64,000 nucleotides of DNA from an uncultured Fretibacterium sp. GTDB taxonomy: Bacteria; Synergistota; Synergistia; Synergistales; Aminobacteriaceae. The notes under the pieces are model-generated. The model had not been told where the DNA came from and did no database searches. It worked only from the letters and a program-made list of their open reading frames with translations. The stretch covers positions 22,806-86,805 of the forward strand of contig CALGHA010000151.1 in the NCBI GenBank assembly GCA_937915835.1, given 5' to 3'. Positions 8,326 to 18,334 of the stretch are shown piece after piece (the first letter of the stretch is position 1; every line of letters starts with the position of its first letter). A program made the position numbers and the translations under genes.

Positions 8326-11300
8326 ATGTCTTACACGGAATATGAATACGAACGCGCTTTTATCTCAATGCTTGAAGGTGAAGGCTGGCAGTATTTATCG
8401 GGTTCAAGCATCACGCGTAATTCTCTCCGGGAAGTTTTGTATCTCGATGACATGGAAAAATTCCTGAGTAAGTTTTACCCTGAGTTAAGCTCCCAAGAAA
8501 TTCACAAGATTATTGACCAGCTTCGTCTGATTGGTGCTCAGAGTGAGTTTGCCGTCCTTCATAAAGTGTATTTGGACATTGTCAATGGCTTTCAGTTCAT
8601 AATGCATGGGCTTAAACCGATTAAGATAAAACTGATAGACTTTGACACTCCCCAGAATAATATTTTTCGCGTTGTCAATCAATTCCCGGTCGAATACAGC
8701 GATAACGGCCGAAGCAACACCAGAAGGCCCGATATACTTTTATTCGTGAATGGAATTCCTCTCTGCATAATTGAGCTCAAGAACCCTGCAGGGAATGACA
8801 CGATTTATGACGCTTGGGAACAGATATATTATCGTTATTGGCGTGATATTCCGAACTTGCTGCATTATTGCCAGATGGCTTGTATTTCCGACGGAGTTCA
8901 TACCAGGCTCGGAACTGTCAGGACACTTTATGAACATTTTTATTCCTGGCGAAAAGTTAATGACTTTGAAAAAATTTCCCATATTTCTTATTGGGATTTG
9001 CTGATAAGTGAGCTTGAAAAGTTTTACAGCGCTGATAACGACGACAATATTTTGCGTTCCGGCAGTGTGAGCGGGCTTAAGGTGTTTCGTGAAAATAATT
9101 ATTCACCTTATGAAGAGACTGAAAGCATGATAAAGGGAGTATTTTCGCCTTCAAGATTTCTGGAAATTCTCAGGGATTACATTTATTTTCCTGACAGCAT
9201 TTATGACAACGAGGAACAAGCTGTAATTTGTCGATACCCGCAATTTTTTGCCTCGCGTTTACTCAAGCAAAGCATTATTAAGTCAATCACAGAAGAGAAC
9301 GGCAAAGGAGGAACGTATTTCGGAGCTACGGGCTGCGGAAAAACTTTTACTATGGCATTTCTTGCGCGTCAATTATCTATGCGGTGTCCTGAGATTGGTT
9401 CGCCGACAATAATAATAATCGTTGACCGTGAGGATTTGCAGAAACAGGCCGCAAAACTTTTTACAAGGAGCACGGAATTTCTGAATATTGGCGAGGTAAG
9501 ATAATTGAGAGCCGAGAAGATCTCAGGACTGAACTTAGCATGAGGGACAGCGGAGGTCTTTACATATGCACGATACAAAAATTCTGCGACTGGGAAAACG
9601 ATAAAATTGGCCTGATTAACGACCGGAGAAATATTATTTGCTTCTCTGATGAGGCCCATAGAACCCAGATTGAACGCTCACAACAAATTCAATTCAGCGC
9701 GAATATTGATAATAACATGAAAGCGGTTATGTCAAAGCCTTATGCGGAAGTTCTTCGTGAGGCATTCCCGAATGCGGCTTTTGCAGGATTTACAGGAACG
9801 CCCATCACTGAAACTTACCAGACTTTTGGTGAAGAGATTGACCGTTACACAATGGATATGGCTGTTGCTGACGGTTTAACTGTGCCGATAAAGTATCATC
9901 CTAGAATTGCAAGAGTTCTTCTTGATGAGGCTAAAGCTGACGAGATAGAGGAATATTACAGGCAGTGTGCGGAGGACGGAGCTTCATTGAATGCTATTCA
10001 GGCGAGCAAAAAAGCAATGAGCTCAATGGAGGTAATTTTAGGTGAACCCTCACGCCTTGAACGTCTTGCAACGGATATTCATGATCATTATGTTTCGTCG
10101 TGCGAGAAAGACCCTGAGAGAATACAGAAAGCTATGATTGTGTGTTCAAGCAGACAGAACGCGTATAATCTCCTGAAAAAATTTGAGAGCAAATATCCCG
10201 AATGGTTCATTGAGAGAAAAGCTCCTGAGGGTGTAAATCTCACTCGTGAAGAATTGCTTGAATTAAGGCCTATGCCGTTTATTGCTATGGTTGCCAGCGT
10301 GAATGTCAATGACGATAAAGATATGTATGAATATCTCGGCGGCCTGAAGAATGATAAACGCTGTGAAGTTTTTGATGCGGCATTCAAGCAGGAGAAATCT
10401 AATTTTTGTGTTGCTATAGTCGTCGATATGTGGATAACCGGCTTTGATGTTCCTGCTCTGACTTACATGTATAATGACAAGCCGTTGAAGAAGCACATGT
10501 TAATTCAGACGATAAGCAGAGTAAACAGAAAATATCCCGGCAAGAATTACGGGCTTATAATTGACTATATCGGAATAAGGGACAATATGCGCGAGGCCGT
10601 GAAAATTTACGGAGGAGATATTTCCGTTGCTCGTTCTCCTGATGATGTCAAGCAAGCTGCAAAATTTTTCAGGGAAGAACTGTTTATGCTGATAAATTTA
10701 TTCACCGGCTATGACTTAACGCCTTTTATGGACGAGAATATAGATCCCTCACAAAGATACAAACTTTTAGCCGAAGTTGCGGAGTTCGTGTTCGCTTCGA
10801 CGGAGACATTCAGCCTTGAAAATTACGACGGCAAAATCGAAAGAGTAACGTTGAGGACATATTTCCTGAAGAATGTTACGAGGATGCGAGCGGCTTATGA
10901 TATATGTCAGCCTTCTGGTGAACTTGCAAACGATGAGGCTTTACTCGCTCAGTGTTTTATGGCTGTTGCTGGACTTGTGAGGAAAATTAACTCTACAGCT
11001 GAACTCGACACCGACATAATGAATAGAAATGTCGCGAAAATGGTCGAAGAAGCCTTGAAATATAATAAGGTTGAAAATATTTTTGATGATAAACCCGAAG
11101 AGGAGATTTTCAGTCCTGAATATTTAGAGCAGTTACAAGATATAAAAATGCCGGCTTCAAAACTGGAATTATTGATAAAGATGCTCAGAAAAAGTATTAA
11201 GGAATATCATGAACGCCGGAGAAATATTACGCTTGAAGAGACCTGCGAGAAAATTATAGCTGAGATTACGGAAAAGGTTTCGGAAATATTTAAGAACTTG

Positions 11301-11663
11301 AGAATTGACCGTGAGAGTTTTCATAAAGTTGGCCTGACATTCGAGGAAAAAGCATTTTACGATATATTAATGGCTATGAAAGAGAAATATTCTTTTGAGT
11401 ACGGTGAAGATGAAACTTTTGATGACGAAATCAAAGTTAATGAGGAATGTAAATCTCTGGCCAGAAAAATATATGAACTTGTCAACGATAAATCTTCATA
11501 TTCCCGCTGGCTGACTAACCAAATTACAAGGGATCAGATGAAGTTTGACATTAAAGTATGTCTAGTGAAGAACGGTTACCCTCCTCGCTACAGTCCCGAA
11601 GTCTTCAGGCAGGTAATGACACAGATCACGAATTATAAGCAAAATAACTCACACCCCGACTAA
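8326..11663 (+). pseudogene. hsdR: type I restriction endonuclease HsdR, frameshifted
   Basis: ATP-dependent DNA translocase-nuclease subunit. The first frame (8326-9504) carries the N-terminal nuclease motif (RRPDILLF, then IIELKNP) and Walker A GATGCGKT, ending after EFLNIGEVR. The second frame resumes as KIIESREDLRTEL directly after the same GEV and runs to 11663 with DEAH-type FSDEAH, FTGTP, and motif VI QTISRVNRKYPG. The conserved order shows that a single base is missing near 9498. All other motifs look intact, so this is either a recent lesion or a sequencing error; the heavy damage to hsdM supports true decay. The gene starts 4 nt after hsdS ends. Confidence 0.85.
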
Positions 11664-11675
11664 TCAGAGTGTGAG
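11648..11675. terminator. possible hairpin terminator between convergent genes
   Basis: CTCACAC (11648-11654) and GTGTGAG (11669-11675) form a 7-bp stem over a 14-nt loop that includes the hsdR stop codon. It lies between hsdR and the convergent M50 protease gene. There is only a weak T-rich tail, so efficiency is uncertain. Confidence 0.4.
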
Positions 11676-11685
11676 CCTGTAATTA

Positions 11686-12300
11686 TTAATATGGCAGCAA
11701 GTTCCATAAAAGATTTATTATCGGGTCAAAGATTATATTGATTATTCCCGTCATCAGCAAGACAAGAAGCACAATCATTCCGTAACGTTCAAGCCAGTAA
11801 TATACATGCAAATATTTATCGGGCAAAAACGCTTCAAGAACTCGTGAGCCGTCCAACGGAGGAATTGGGATTAAGTTAAACGCCGCAAGTCCCATGTTGA
11901 TATTGACCATCTGAAACAAAAATATCAAGCCCGCACGCCCCGTAATTCTGTACCATTGAGCACCGAAAAAACGAAAGAATAATACCGTGATTATCGCCGT
12001 CAAAAGATTACCAGCAACTCCGGCCAATGACACGATGATTAAATCACGTCTGGGATGCTTGAAATATCTCGTGTTAATCGGAACAGGTTTTGCCCATCCA
12101 AAGCCGACCAGCAAAAGCATAATCGTTCCGACTAAATCGAAATGTTCAAAAGGGTTCAGCGTCAATCTTCCGTCTCGCTCCGCCGTAGGATCTCCGACCA
12201 TTTTAGCCGCAAATCCATGACAGAATTCATGAAACGACAACGCCCATAATAATGCCGGAATTGTAAGCAATAATCTCACCGGATCACTTAATAATCTCAT
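11686..12300 (-). CDS. site-2-type (M50) membrane metalloprotease
   Basis: Intramembrane zinc protease of the short rhomboid-like/SpoIVFB-like M50 group. The 204-residue protein has about five membrane helices. The zinc motif HEFCH is at residues 24-28, in helix 1, and the third ligand motif NLIPIPPLDGSR is near residue 145, both in the expected places. No PDZ or CBS domain is present. It overlaps the preceding TamB-like gene by 4 nt (ATGA), so they are co-translated. The substrate is unknown; the linkage suggests envelope maintenance. Confidence 0.85.
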   Translation of the reverse strand: MRLLSDPVRLLLTIPALLWALSFHEFCHGFAAKMVGDPTAERDGRLTLNPFEHFDLVGTIMLLLVGFGWAKPVPINTRYFKHPRRDLIIVSLAGVAGNLLTAIITVLFFRFFGAQWYRITGRAGLIFLFQMVNINMGLAAFNLIPIPPLDGSRVLEAFLPDKYLHVYYWLERYGMIVLLVLLMTGIINIIFDPIINLLWNLLPY

Positions 12301-15300
12301 TTCTTGAATAAACCTCCTAATCCTTTTTGTAATCCCTTCTTGACTTCCTCTTTAACTTTTTCCTCAACTTTTTGGCGAGTACTCTGCTTTTGATTTTGCT
12401 GTTGAGGCTGTGCATTCTGAGTTTGAGTTTTCTTGTCAGGGATTAAAGTCTCAATTGTCCTGTCGATAATTTTATCCTTCAAGCTCTCTTGTTTTTGTGC
12501 GTTCGTATTCGTATCAGAAGAATTATTTTGCTGAGCTTTCAACGTTGACGGACCAATCTTCAGCGATGAGAATGACGGTGAAGCCGCTTTACCCGAAATC
12601 TTCAGCGTTACAACCCTGAAATCTCCGGTTGAGGCTGTCTTCTCTGCTTCCTTCATGCCGCCGGATAAAAACGTTTTTATGCTATTCTCCAGGCCCTTAA
12701 CTCCATTTTTCAAGATTGCTTCAAGTCCGCCCTTAGTTCCTCCCTGAATTGCATTAATTAGCTGATAATTTATATTTAATTCGGGCGCTAGGTCTAATCT
12801 CACGTCTGAACCTCTGAAGTCAATTATCCCGTTTTGTGTCAGCTTAGCATAAGTGTAAATTGGATCTTTATTGGGGGCTTTGACGATTGAGCCTGATTTG
12901 AGAATTAATTTCCCAGTTTGAAGCGTTAAAGGTGCGTTGACTGAGGCGTAATTAATCCCATTAGTCCCGTGAACTTTCGCAACAACATCAAGCCACTTGA
13001 AGCCCGTAATTCCTCCTGCTCCAGTTGAGAAATTCCCAGTGCCTGAATATGTTACATTGTTTTTCGCGCTCCCGTTAATCTTAAGCGTCAATTTTCCCTT
13101 ACCCGTAATTTTCCCGTCAAGTCCTCCTGAAGCGTCCTGAATTAAGCCGTTAATGTCAACGTTCGAGGCCTCAAGATTATTCGTGAAGCTCATAGTCTCA
13201 GTGTTGAAGGCAAATGAATTTTTCGCCGAACCTCCGTAAAGTTTCGCCGTTCCGTTATCAGAAGTAAATCTATTTTTAGCATAAGCCAGCGGAAGATTTA
13301 CACTCGTTAAGTTTATTCCATAGGCCTTGAGAGCTGATGATGTCAATGCTCCTTTTCCCGTTATATTTTTCTCTGAGCCTGACAGGTTGAAATTTAGGCT
13401 TGCTGTACCGGAAAAATCTTTATACTCGCTCAAAAGTTTTTCAAGTTTAAGATTATTCCCGTTAATCGCAATGTTCAGCTTCAGAGCCGGAGAAATCTGA
13501 ACAGTCCCGGACGCTTTGAGTTCAGCACCTTCAACGTCAGCACGTAAAGTTTTCAGCGTCAAGTTCTGCATATTCCCGGAAACGTCAGCGAGAAAGTTAT
13601 TTAGCGTGAAACCTTGAGCATTGAGAGCCGGAACGTTAGCATTGAGACTGATTGAGGGATTAGAGTTTGAGCCGGAAATTTTGAGAGTTCCTGACAAATT
13701 CCCCTTCATGTCGACACCAGAAGCAGAAGCTAACGGCCCAAGTTCCAAATTCTTGAAGTTGAAGCTGAAATCCAGCGGGGTTTTTCCTGAGACTGACGCT
13801 AAACCTGAGCCGGAAATTTTCCCTTTTCCACTTTGAGCGTTAAGGCTTGAGAGCATAATTTTATCGTCGTTCTTGTCGAGTTTGGCTTGAACGTCCGAGA
13901 ATGTTACGCCCGAAGCTGTTATGCTTTTTGCCGAAATGTTGAGATTAATTTTGTCGAGTTTCGCTAAATCTCCTCCGAGTGAAGTCGTCAGCTCCAGATT
14001 TTGCGCATTAATCATGTCCATAGCCTGCAAATTTTGTGAAGACGCGAGCAAATTCACTGAAGGATTGTTGACTGAGCCCGTAATTTTTATGCCGGCGTTG
14101 ACATTCCCTTTAAGATTATATTGCGCAATGTCAGGAACGTAACTTTTCAGCGAGGCCGGAGACATTAAGAGTGTAGCGTTGATGTTGAGATTGGGATTTT
14201 CTGAGGGAAGAGGCCCGATTGTTCCGCTTAAGTTTATTGGCATACCGTTTAGAGTTCCTTCGGTCTTGGTGAGATTTAGAGTTTTATTAGCGAACGTGAA
14301 ATCTACAGCAGGTTTCGTTATCGTCTGCTCCCATCCAGAAAACTCCGGACTGTTGAGAGAACCTGAGATTACGGGATTATTCGGGCTGCCTTTAACGTTG
14401 ACTGAAGCCGTAATTTTCCCCGACAACTTATAATCCGACGCGTCAGGTATCATGTTTTGAACGCGCTTAACATCAAGCTCAACAATTTTTGCTGAAACGT
14501 CCAAGTTTGGAGCTTTCAGGATCGAAGCAATTTTCCCCTGTAAATATCCTTGAGAGCCTTCAAAATTAAATTTTCCGTCAACAATGGCCGTATCACTTTT
14601 CGCAAGTTTAAGCTGAGCGCGTATATTCGTTAAAGCTCGTCCGTTGTAAGCAATTCTCGGAGCCGTGAAGTTCACTAAGCCGTTTAACTCGTCCATTGTG
14701 CCGCTGATATTCACGTTGAAGAGTGAGACTTTTCCCGTTAAAGTTTTCAGCTCAGGAAGCCCGAAAATTTCATCAAGCCCGTTAAGATTGGCCTCACTTC
14801 CGTCAAGTTTTATCATGATTGAGTTGTCAGCAATCGCAATTTCCCCCTGAACTGGAACGTTAAACGCGCTGGCTTGAATGTTATTGAGAGCAATTCTCTT
14901 GTCAAGAGCCTCATAGTTCACGTTTGAGCTTACTCGTTCAACAGGAAATCCGTAAATCTTCGTCCCTTTGTAATCGATTGTCCCGAAAAGTTTTAAGGCT
15001 TCAAGTTTTCCCGTCGCGTCAACGTTGAAATTGGCCGTGCCGTCGAAATCTTCAGGCTTGAGCATTGCGGGATATAAAGCCGTAATTTCTTTCAGGTCAA
15101 TATTCTCACACGAAGCATGAAGGTCTAAAATTTCGCCGTAAAGTCCTCCTGTTGCTAAGATTTTTCCGGAGCCGAAATTAATTTCTGAGTTGTTAATTCC
15201 CGTTAAGCCCGCAGATTCTCCCATGTCGATTTTGCCCTTAATGGGAATGTCATTAAACGCCGCATCAACGTCAATATCAAATTTCTTAAGGTCAGCAATA

Positions 15301-15941
15301 ACGTCATTAACTTGAAGAGTTCCGAACTGTGAGAAAAATTTACTCTCTCTAATCCTGAGATAATCCAACGGAATATCAGGTACAGGGTTTCCAGAGTCCG
15401 CAAAAGCTGGTGAAGCTGTAATCGTCAAGCGTGAGAAAAATTCATCGAGCATTGAAGATGTCAAATCGTCGTCCTCAATCTCGAACGTAAAATATTTCTG
15501 AGCTGCTGAAATTAATTGCTCAACGTCAGCACTAAGTCCGCCTATAGTGAGTTTAGCAAGCCGGATTTTTCCCGTTAAGAGAGCCGAGAAGTTCACGCGT
15601 CCGGATAAATATCCTGCTGATAAAATATTTTGTTCGTCAGGGTCATCAATTGAGAATTTGTGAAGAGTGTAGCCTTTTACTGGATTGCCTGTGATTTTTT
15701 CGGCGTTCAGTGAGAGTTTATAATTTTCGCTGAGATAATTTTTTGCGAGTTCAAGAATTACATTGCCGCCGATGTCAACGAAAGAGAAGATTGTGCCTAA
15801 AACTATTAGCAGGAGAAGTACTCCGAATAGAAATCTTCTGTAAGGTTTTCCCTTGCGATGATTGCTGTTATTATTATTTCTGCGGCTTTTATTATGTCTT
15901 GGAATTTGAAACGTTTGAATGTTATCGACATCGTTAATCAA
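12297..15941 (-). CDS. TamB/AsmA-like envelope protein
   Basis: Large protein (1214 residues) expected to span the periplasm and help move lipids or outer-membrane proteins. A basic Asn-rich head (residues 1-36) is followed by one membrane helix (FLFGVLLLLIVLGTIFSF). The rest is a long series of beta-strand repeats with recurring phrases such as L-x-L-x-I-x-G and GTxKLYGG. The C-terminal part holds the DUF490-like block (PELNINYQLINAIQGG), then a Gln/Lys-rich tail ending KKGLQKGLGGLFKK. The start is a TTG at 15941 with GAGGGGG upstream; no in-frame ATG is near. Presence of this family points to a two-membrane cell. It could be called AsmA-like instead of TamB; no TamA neighbour is visible. 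Confidence 0.75.
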   Translation of the reverse strand: MINDVDNIQTFQIPRHNKSRRNNNNSNHRKGKPYRRFLFGVLLLLIVLGTIFSFVDIGGNVILELAKNYLSENYKLSLNAEKITGNPVKGYTLHKFSIDDPDEQNILSAGYLSGRVNFSALLTGKIRLAKLTIGGLSADVEQLISAAQKYFTFEIEDDDLTSSMLDEFFSRLTITASPAFADSGNPVPDIPLDYLRIRESKFFSQFGTLQVNDVIADLKKFDIDVDAAFNDIPIKGKIDMGESAGLTGINNSEINFGSGKILATGGLYGEILDLHASCENIDLKEITALYPAMLKPEDFDGTANFNVDATGKLEALKLFGTIDYKGTKIYGFPVERVSSNVNYEALDKRIALNNIQASAFNVPVQGEIAIADNSIMIKLDGSEANLNGLDEIFGLPELKTLTGKVSLFNVNISGTMDELNGLVNFTAPRIAYNGRALTNIRAQLKLAKSDTAIVDGKFNFEGSQGYLQGKIASILKAPNLDVSAKIVELDVKRVQNMIPDASDYKLSGKITASVNVKGSPNNPVISGSLNSPEFSGWEQTITKPAVDFTFANKTLNLTKTEGTLNGMPINLSGTIGPLPSENPNLNINATLLMSPASLKSYVPDIAQYNLKGNVNAGIKITGSVNNPSVNLLASSQNLQAMDMINAQNLELTTSLGGDLAKLDKINLNISAKSITASGVTFSDVQAKLDKNDDKIMLSSLNAQSGKGKISGSGLASVSGKTPLDFSFNFKNLELGPLASASGVDMKGNLSGTLKISGSNSNPSISLNANVPALNAQGFTLNNFLADVSGNMQNLTLKTLRADVEGAELKASGTVQISPALKLNIAINGNNLKLEKLLSEYKDFSGTASLNFNLSGSEKNITGKGALTSSALKAYGINLTSVNLPLAYAKNRFTSDNGTAKLYGGSAKNSFAFNTETMSFTNNLEASNVDINGLIQDASGGLDGKITGKGKLTLKINGSAKNNVTYSGTGNFSTGAGGITGFKWLDVVAKVHGTNGINYASVNAPLTLQTGKLILKSGSIVKAPNKDPIYTYAKLTQNGIIDFRGSDVRLDLAPELNINYQLINAIQGGTKGGLEAILKNGVKGLENSIKTFLSGGMKEAEKTASTGDFRVVTLKISGKAASPSFSSLKIGPSTLKAQQNNSSDTNTNAQKQESLKDKIIDRTIETLIPDKKTQTQNAQPQQQNQKQSTRQKVEEKVKEEVKKGLQKGLGGLFKK

Positions 15942-16007
15942 TAAAAATCACGCCCCCTCAATATTAAATGGAATGATACAGAATAGTTTTCACGTAAATT
16001 ATAAGCT

Positions 16008-16021
16008 ATAAAACGTGATAT
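16008..16021. promoter_or_regulatory. palindromic motif ATANNACGTNNTAT, candidate operator
   Basis: CTATAAAACGTGATATAG (16006-16023) has perfect 5-bp arms, CTATA and TATAG, around an ACGT core. It lies in the 140 bp region between the divergent TamB-like and C69 dipeptidase genes, about 60 nt before the dipeptidase start. The same pattern occurs upstream of the nuclease gene at 17681 and of guaB. A weaker ACGTGA-containing copy is near 15990. The regulator is unknown. Confidence 0.5.
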
Positions 16022-16081
16022 AGTTACCATCCATATAAAAATTTTCACGAATAAATAATAACAACAGGAGAATAAAAATTT

Positions 16082-17599
16082 ATGTGTATGACAATTCTCG
16101 TCGGGAAAAAAGCCTCATCAACCGGAGAAGTCCTAATCGCTCATAATGAGGACGCTCCAGGACGTTATATCATGCAAACTCATATTGTCAGCGAGAAACA
16201 CAGAGAGCCGGGAAATTTCATCAAGTTTGAAGCTGATATGTCGAGTTTGGAACTTCCGGAAGAGCGCGCGGGGTTATTCTGGTCGGAAGCAAAAACTTTC
16301 AATCCTGAGAGGCCCGGCCCATCATTCTGCGATTTATACGTTAATAGCTATGGAGTTGTGATTTGCACGAACAACTGTGAATACTCGAAAGAAGACAAGC
16401 CCGAGTTGAAAAATGGCGGAATCGGCTACGGATTAAGAAGGCTCGTTGCTGAAAGGGCACATTCCGCGAAAGAGGCCGTGAAGATTGCGTGTGAACTCGT
16501 CGACGAATACGGCTATGCTTCAAGCGGAAGAAGTTATGCGTTTGCTGACAAGGACGAAATTTACGTTATGCAGATTGTTCACGGAAAACATTACGCGATT
16601 TCTAGAGTTCAAGACGATGAAGTCGCGGCAATCCCCAATCATTACACGATACATGAGCCGGAAAATTCGCAAGAGCTGATTGATTATGCGATTAAGCGGG
16701 GCTGGTATGAACCTGACGACGGAGCTTTTGACTTCGCGAAAGTTTATCAGGCCGAAAATTCGTATATGGTCGAGAAAAATATTTATCGGCATATTCGTGC
16801 GCTTGAGATTTTGCTTGATGAGAAATTCCCGGAAAATTCGCCCTTGCCGTTCTCGGTTAAGCCGTCGCGAAAAGTTAATATCGCAATGCTCAAGGAAATT
16901 TTACGTTCACATTATGAAGACGCTTCACACTTCACAAAGCCTTTGACAATTTGCAACATTGACACGCTTGAAAGCACGATAATTGAGATTAAAGATAATC
17001 CCGAGAAAATAATTTTGCGTCGAGCATTAGGCCGTCCGTGTTGTTCGCCATATTTGACGTGGGGGATTAATTCTGTTCGTGAGGGTTACGAGGAAAAAGA
17101 GCCGGAATTATCTTTAGCTGAACATTTCAAGACTAAGCCGGAAGATTTGGACTGGAAGGATAACGCGTGGTTTCGAGCGATGGAAATTCAGGCGGCATGT
17201 GATATTTGTCATTATAAGGCTGAAATTGTCCGTGAAAGAGTTGCAGAGTTCGAGGCAAAATCGGGCGATGAGTTATTCGACGAAAAGGAAGCTGAAAAAT
17301 TTATGTGTTCGCTGAAGTCTGAGCTTGGAATTATTGACTGTGAAGCCGTCGGCAAAATTGAGAAGGGAAAAAGTTTTCGGGTAAAAATTCCTGAGTGTAT
17401 TAGTCTCGAAATCTCAGAATGTTTATGCGGGCCGTCATATCTTGATGTAAGCAAATGGTCGAAGTGTTCAGGAATTAACGGTAACGAATTAACTTTTGAG
17501 GCTGGCGAATGGATTAATGACGCTGTACCGTGTTTCATGGATTTATACTTGAAACTTGGTAAAAATTGCGTAGGCTGTGTAAAAATTCAAGTCAGGTAA
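16082..17599 (+). CDS. C69-family dipeptidase
   Basis: Cysteine peptidase of the PepD type (N-terminal nucleophile hydrolase), cleaving dipeptides for amino-acid supply. The sequence opens MCMTILVGKKAS; Cys2 would become the N-terminal nucleophile after removal of Met. Other family blocks follow: LIAHNEDAPGRY, NSYGVVICTNNCEYSKED near residue 95, IGYGLRRLVAERA, and a C-terminal region near 320 with RALGRPCCSPY. Length 505 is normal. No signal peptide is seen, so it should be cytoplasmic. AGGAG lies 12 nt before the ATG. It is divergent from the TamB-like gene and has the ATANNACGTNNTAT motif in its upstream region. Confidence 0.85.
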   Translation: MCMTILVGKKASSTGEVLIAHNEDAPGRYIMQTHIVSEKHREPGNFIKFEADMSSLELPEERAGLFWSEAKTFNPERPGPSFCDLYVNSYGVVICTNNCEYSKEDKPELKNGGIGYGLRRLVAERAHSAKEAVKIACELVDEYGYASSGRSYAFADKDEIYVMQIVHGKHYAISRVQDDEVAAIPNHYTIHEPENSQELIDYAIKRGWYEPDDGAFDFAKVYQAENSYMVEKNIYRHIRALEILLDEKFPENSPLPFSVKPSRKVNIAMLKEILRSHYEDASHFTKPLTICNIDTLESTIIEIKDNPEKIILRRALGRPCCSPYLTWGINSVREGYEEKEPELSLAEHFKTKPEDLDWKDNAWFRAMEIQAACDICHYKAEIVRERVAEFEAKSGDELFDEKEAEKFMCSLKSELGIIDCEAVGKIEKGKSFRVKIPECISLEISECLCGPSYLDVSKWSKCSGINGNELTFEAGEWINDAVPCFMDLYLKLGKNCVGCVKIQVR

Positions 17600-17624
17600 A
17601 CGCGCTCAGAAAAAAATTGACGGC

Positions 17625-17647
17625 AAAATATAACACGTTCTATTTTT
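17625..17647. promoter_or_regulatory. upstream element of the nuclease gene, identical to one before guaB
   Basis: The palindrome ATAACACGTTCTAT (17630-17643) matches the ATANNACGTNNTAT pattern. The surrounding 23 nt (17625-17647) are identical to a block upstream of guaB. A TTGACG at 17617-17622 just before it could be a -35 hexamer with a poor TATTTT -10 inside the element, which would make this an operator overlapping a promoter. The role is inferred. Confidence 0.5.
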
Positions 17648-17680
17648 ATGACGAGAAAAAATGAAGGAGTGAAAAATTTT

Positions 17681-18274
17681 ATGGCGAAAAAGAAATCTCA
17701 AAGTGTAACCCTCGAAGACATAATCAAAATTGGCCCGAAGAAATTTATTGTTATCCTGATTGCGGCGGTAATCATGTACTTTTTCGGCGGCGATGACTTT
17801 TTGAACTTGAAGGACACAGAACAGGTTGATAATGACAATTCAGGCTTCACGACGGGAATTGTTACGCGGGTTGTTGATGGTGACACGGCAGTAATAAAAG
17901 TTGACGGTCAAGATATACGCGTTCGTTTTCTCGGTGTTGATACTCCGGAGACAGTTCACCCGAATAAGCCCGTGCAATATTACGGTAAAGAAGCAAGCAA
18001 TTTCACGAAAGATTATCTCAACGGCAAACAAGTTTGGCTGGAATACGACGCTTCACCGACTGACAGATATAACCGTCATTTAGCGTATATTTGGACATCG
18101 AAGCCGAAGACTATTAACGAAAGCACAATGCGTAAAGACATGTTCAACGCGAGATTATTACTCGGAGGCTACGCAAAAGTCATGATAATCAAGCCTAATA
18201 AACGTTACGAAGATTTATTCAAGAAATTTGAGGCCGAAGCTAAGAACTCGCGTAAAGGTTTATGGGGCGAATAA
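17681..18274 (+). CDS. membrane-anchored staphylococcal-nuclease-like (thermonuclease) protein
   Basis: Calcium-dependent nuclease of the SNase fold, degrading DNA or RNA outside the cytoplasmic membrane. Residues 1-25 are basic, followed by one helix (FIVILIAAVIMYFF), then the nuclease domain from about residue 60. Catalytic motifs are present: VVDGDTAVIKV with the metal Asp, RVRFLGVDTPE with Arg, Asp and Glu, and SPTDRYNRHLAY with the second Arg. GLWGE at the C terminus is typical. I start at ATG 17681 (AAGGAG 11 nt upstream). An ATG at 17648 would overlap the putative promoter. The upstream palindrome suggests regulation shared with guaB and the C69 dipeptidase gene. Confidence 0.85.
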   Translation: MAKKKSQSVTLEDIIKIGPKKFIVILIAAVIMYFFGGDDFLNLKDTEQVDNDNSGFTTGIVTRVVDGDTAVIKVDGQDIRVRFLGVDTPETVHPNKPVQYYGKEASNFTKDYLNGKQVWLEYDASPTDRYNRHLAYIWTSKPKTINESTMRKDMFNARLLLGGYAKVMIIKPNKRYEDLFKKFEAEAKNSRKGLWGE

Positions 18275-18334
18275 AGCGTTATGTTATACTGAGAATTTGC
18301 AAAATATCATTATAATTCAGGAGGAAAATTTTTC

